Position numbers and translations under genes: made by a program
From: JABDIY01 sp963751955
GTDB lineage: Bacteria; Actinomycetota; Acidimicrobiia; Acidimicrobiales; SZUA-35
DNA length: 64,000 nucleotides
Assembly: GCA_963751955.1 (NCBI GenBank)
Contig: CAVVWM010000009.1
Location: 186,001-250,000, forward strand
Direction: 5' to 3'
The notes under the pieces: model-generated
The model's input: only the letters and a program-made list of their open reading frames with translations
The model's database searches: none
Told to the model about the DNA's origin: nothing
Shown: positions 62,684 through 64,000 of the stretch, piece after piece
Position numbering within the stretch: the first letter of the stretch is position 1
Layout: each line of letters opens with the position of its first letter

Positions 62684-63754
62684 ATGGCTCTGGCTCACGC
62701 ATCATTGAGAACCGCCTTGCCGCGCGGCACCGAAATGGCAGTGTTGATCGGTTCGACCGATGAAGCCCTTCAGGCCGAGGCTGAGGAGTTCGCAGCGTCG
62801 TATGCCGAGGTCGTCGACGTCAGTTCGTCGGAGGTACGTCTCGCTGTCTATAACGCCGACGAATTCACGAGCGCAATGATCCGGGCCTTTCCTGATCGAC
62901 TGCGCGACATCCGGTTGGCCTTCGCCCCCGCCGACCTGCCTGCGTCGCAATGGCATCGCTTCGCCCTGCTCGGCACAACCCTCTCCCGCCATGCCGCTCG
63001 ACTTGGCCTCACCGACGATCCCGACGCTGAACCTGAGCGGTACGAAGTCCGATTCCAACCGGTGGTTTCTCTCAAGAAGCGTTCCGCGGTTGGTTTCGAG
63101 GCGTTGGTACGCGGCGTTGGCCCCAATGGCGTGATCGACGCACATGAGCTCATCAAGACTGCAACGCGCTCTGGCCGGATGGGAGCATATGACCAACTGA
63201 TGCGAAACTTGAGCCTGCGGGCAGTGGATGCCGACTGGCTGGGCGAGGGTCTTCTGTTTCTCAATCTCGGCGCGCCCGGCGGGCAGTTCGACACCGAGGG
63301 GATTCATTCCTGTATCGATCAGGCCGAAGCTCTCGGCATTTCTGCAGACCAGGTTGTGTTCGAAGCGGTCGAATGGAATAGGTACAACGACGTAGGCGCA
63401 GCAGCTCGCCAGCTATCCGAAATTCGCAAGCGTGGTGTTCGAATTGCCGTCGACGACGTAGGGGACGGATTCGCCAGCCTGTCCGTTGTGGCTGAGTTCG
63501 AGCCGGACATCGTGAAGCTGAACGGCCGTCTCACCCGGACCGTCGCTGAGCCCGCGTCGGCTGCCGTTGTTGGCGCCGTGGTCGATATGGCACATCGAAT
63601 GGGTGCATGGGTCGTGGGCGAAAACGTGGAGACGTGGAATCAGCTTCGCGCTCTGCGCAAGCTCGGGGTCGACTGGGGTCAGGGCAACTTCCTGGGCGAA
63701 CCCACCGCTCCCCTTGCCGGCGCCCAGCTCCAGCACCCCGAGAAATCGCTCTAA
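62684..63754 (+). CDS. EAL domain protein, likely c-di-GMP phosphodiesterase
   Basis: The start is tentative: ATG 62684 (GGAG is close), or an earlier start at 62594. The product of about 356 residues has an unassigned N-terminal domain and an EAL domain: RFQPVVSLKKRSAVGFEALV, VVFEAVEWNRYND, RIAVDDVGDGFASLSVV (the DDFGTG loop), and VVGENVETWNQLRALRKLGV followed by DWGQGNFLGEP. Most catalytic residues are kept, in contrast to the GGDEF/EAL protein at 56-57.7 kb. Confidence 0.82.
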   Translation: MALAHASLRTALPRGTEMAVLIGSTDEALQAEAEEFAASYAEVVDVSSSEVRLAVYNADEFTSAMIRAFPDRLRDIRLAFAPADLPASQWHRFALLGTTLSRHAARLGLTDDPDAEPERYEVRFQPVVSLKKRSAVGFEALVRGVGPNGVIDAHELIKTATRSGRMGAYDQLMRNLSLRAVDADWLGEGLLFLNLGAPGGQFDTEGIHSCIDQAEALGISADQVVFEAVEWNRYNDVGAAARQLSEIRKRGVRIAVDDVGDGFASLSVVAEFEPDIVKLNGRLTRTVAEPASAAVVGAVVDMAHRMGAWVVGENVETWNQLRALRKLGVDWGQGNFLGEPTAPLAGAQLQHPEKSL

Positions 63755-63840
63755 CCGGTCCTAAGGCGCTCGTGCCACGAGCCTTCCATCGTTAGTTGCG
63801 CGCAGAGAGCCCCAAGGCCCGCAAAGAGCCCCAAGACCAT

Positions 63841-64000
63841 TGAGAACATGGACCGAAGAGGCCCACCACCGAAACGACCCGAAGGGCCGTGTCCATGAAA
63901 CGAGGGCCGCCAGGCCCGAGTGAGAACATGGACCGAAGAGGCCCACAGGCGAAACGACCCGAAGGGCCGGCAGGCCATGAAACGAGCGCCAGCGAGTGAG
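63841..64000. repeat. tandem intergenic repeat, period about 80 bp, runs off the right edge
   Basis: A unit TGAGAACATGGACCGAAGAG with GCCCAC and CGAAACGACCCGAAGGGCC starts at 63841, again at 63921, and its first bases reappear at 63997. Each unit has an inverted repeat: GGGCC-GCCA-GGCCC in one and CATGGAC...GTCCATG in the other. It resembles 40482-40550. The 63755-63840 stretch before it shows no gene. Confidence 0.85.

Noticed and set aside
63751..63978. 75-residue minus-strand ORF and a 61-residue companion
   Set aside because: Both translate the tandem intergenic repeat, so the protein itself is repetitive; no ribosome binding site or known domain.
1..64000. Prophage or insertion sequence
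   Set aside because: No integrase, transposase, capsid or terminase frame was recognised; the tRNA 3' repeats resemble attachment sites but have no integrase beside them.

Overview
The window looks like part of a high-GC actinobacterial chromosome, most likely class Acidimicrobiia (aquatic or soil Microtrichales-like). This is inferred from gene order and families; no database search was run. The housekeeping backbone runs on the minus strand in the classical actinobacterial order: ychF, rsmI, metG, tatD, rsmA, ispE, (bS22), glmU-like, prs, rplY, pth, mfd, a parvulin-type PPIase lipoprotein, mazG, eno, ftsB, DUF501 and ppx-like. Two tiny ribosomal protein genes known from actinobacteria (bS22 and bL37) are present, GTG and TTG starts are frequent, and many neighbours overlap by ATGA/GTGA.

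Layout. 0-6.6 kb: a partial secreted protein, a secreted GH57 lipoprotein, a secreted beta-helix/DUF4214 protein, and a coupled pair made of a small protein and an Fe-S PD-(D/E)XK nuclease. 6.6-12 kb: LPG-synthase-like membrane protein, maf, acetyltransferase, half-length Ppx-like protein, DUF501, MobA-like protein and two XdhC proteins. 12-15.5 kb: ROK regulator, orphan CoxM-like FAD subunit, a small membrane protein and an OmpA/BON protein. 15.5-27 kb: ftsB, eno, two fibronectin-III/DUF4214 surface proteins, a GH2 beta-galactosidase, a proline-rich protein and mazG. 27-35.5 kb: PPIase lipoprotein, nitrilase, M28 peptidase, MOSC protein, Vps62-like membrane protein and pntAA/pntAB/pntB. 35.5-43 kb: mfd, pth, rplY, prs, a degenerate glmU and bS22. 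43 kb: tRNA-Gln(UUG) followed by three identical 65-bp tRNA-derived repeats. 43.4-57.9 kb: LuxR-type regulator, ispE, rsmA, tatD, metG, a plus-strand four-gene unit (two Gfo/Idh/MocA oxidoreductases, an alpha/beta hydrolase, and an S51-like/CysS-tail fusion), rsmI, DUF192, ychF, GGDEF/EAL and bL37. 57.9-64 kb: phosphohexomutase, queuosine salvage protein, dimethylformamidase-like protein, EAL protein, and an intergenic repeat that continues past the window edge.

Quality warning. coxM, ompA, ftsB, eno and the 3' end of the large fn3 gene (13.3-17.6 kb), pntB (33.0-33.9 kb), mfd (35.8-37.4 kb), and single points in the MOSC gene and one Gfo/Idh gene carry one-base indels, mostly insertions. Correcting them by eye gives full-length proteins of the usual family length: enolase about 425 residues, PntB 462, Mfd about 1,169. 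Patchy sequencing or assembly error is therefore more likely than gene death.

The features that most deserve a second look are the tRNA-Gln-derived tandem repeats with a hairpin touching the tRNA 5' end, an 70-80 bp intergenic repeat family at 40.5 and 63.8-64 kb, the S51-like/CysS-tail fusion, the degenerate GlmU at the canonical glmU locus, and the DUF4214/fn3 surface proteins inserted between mazG and eno.
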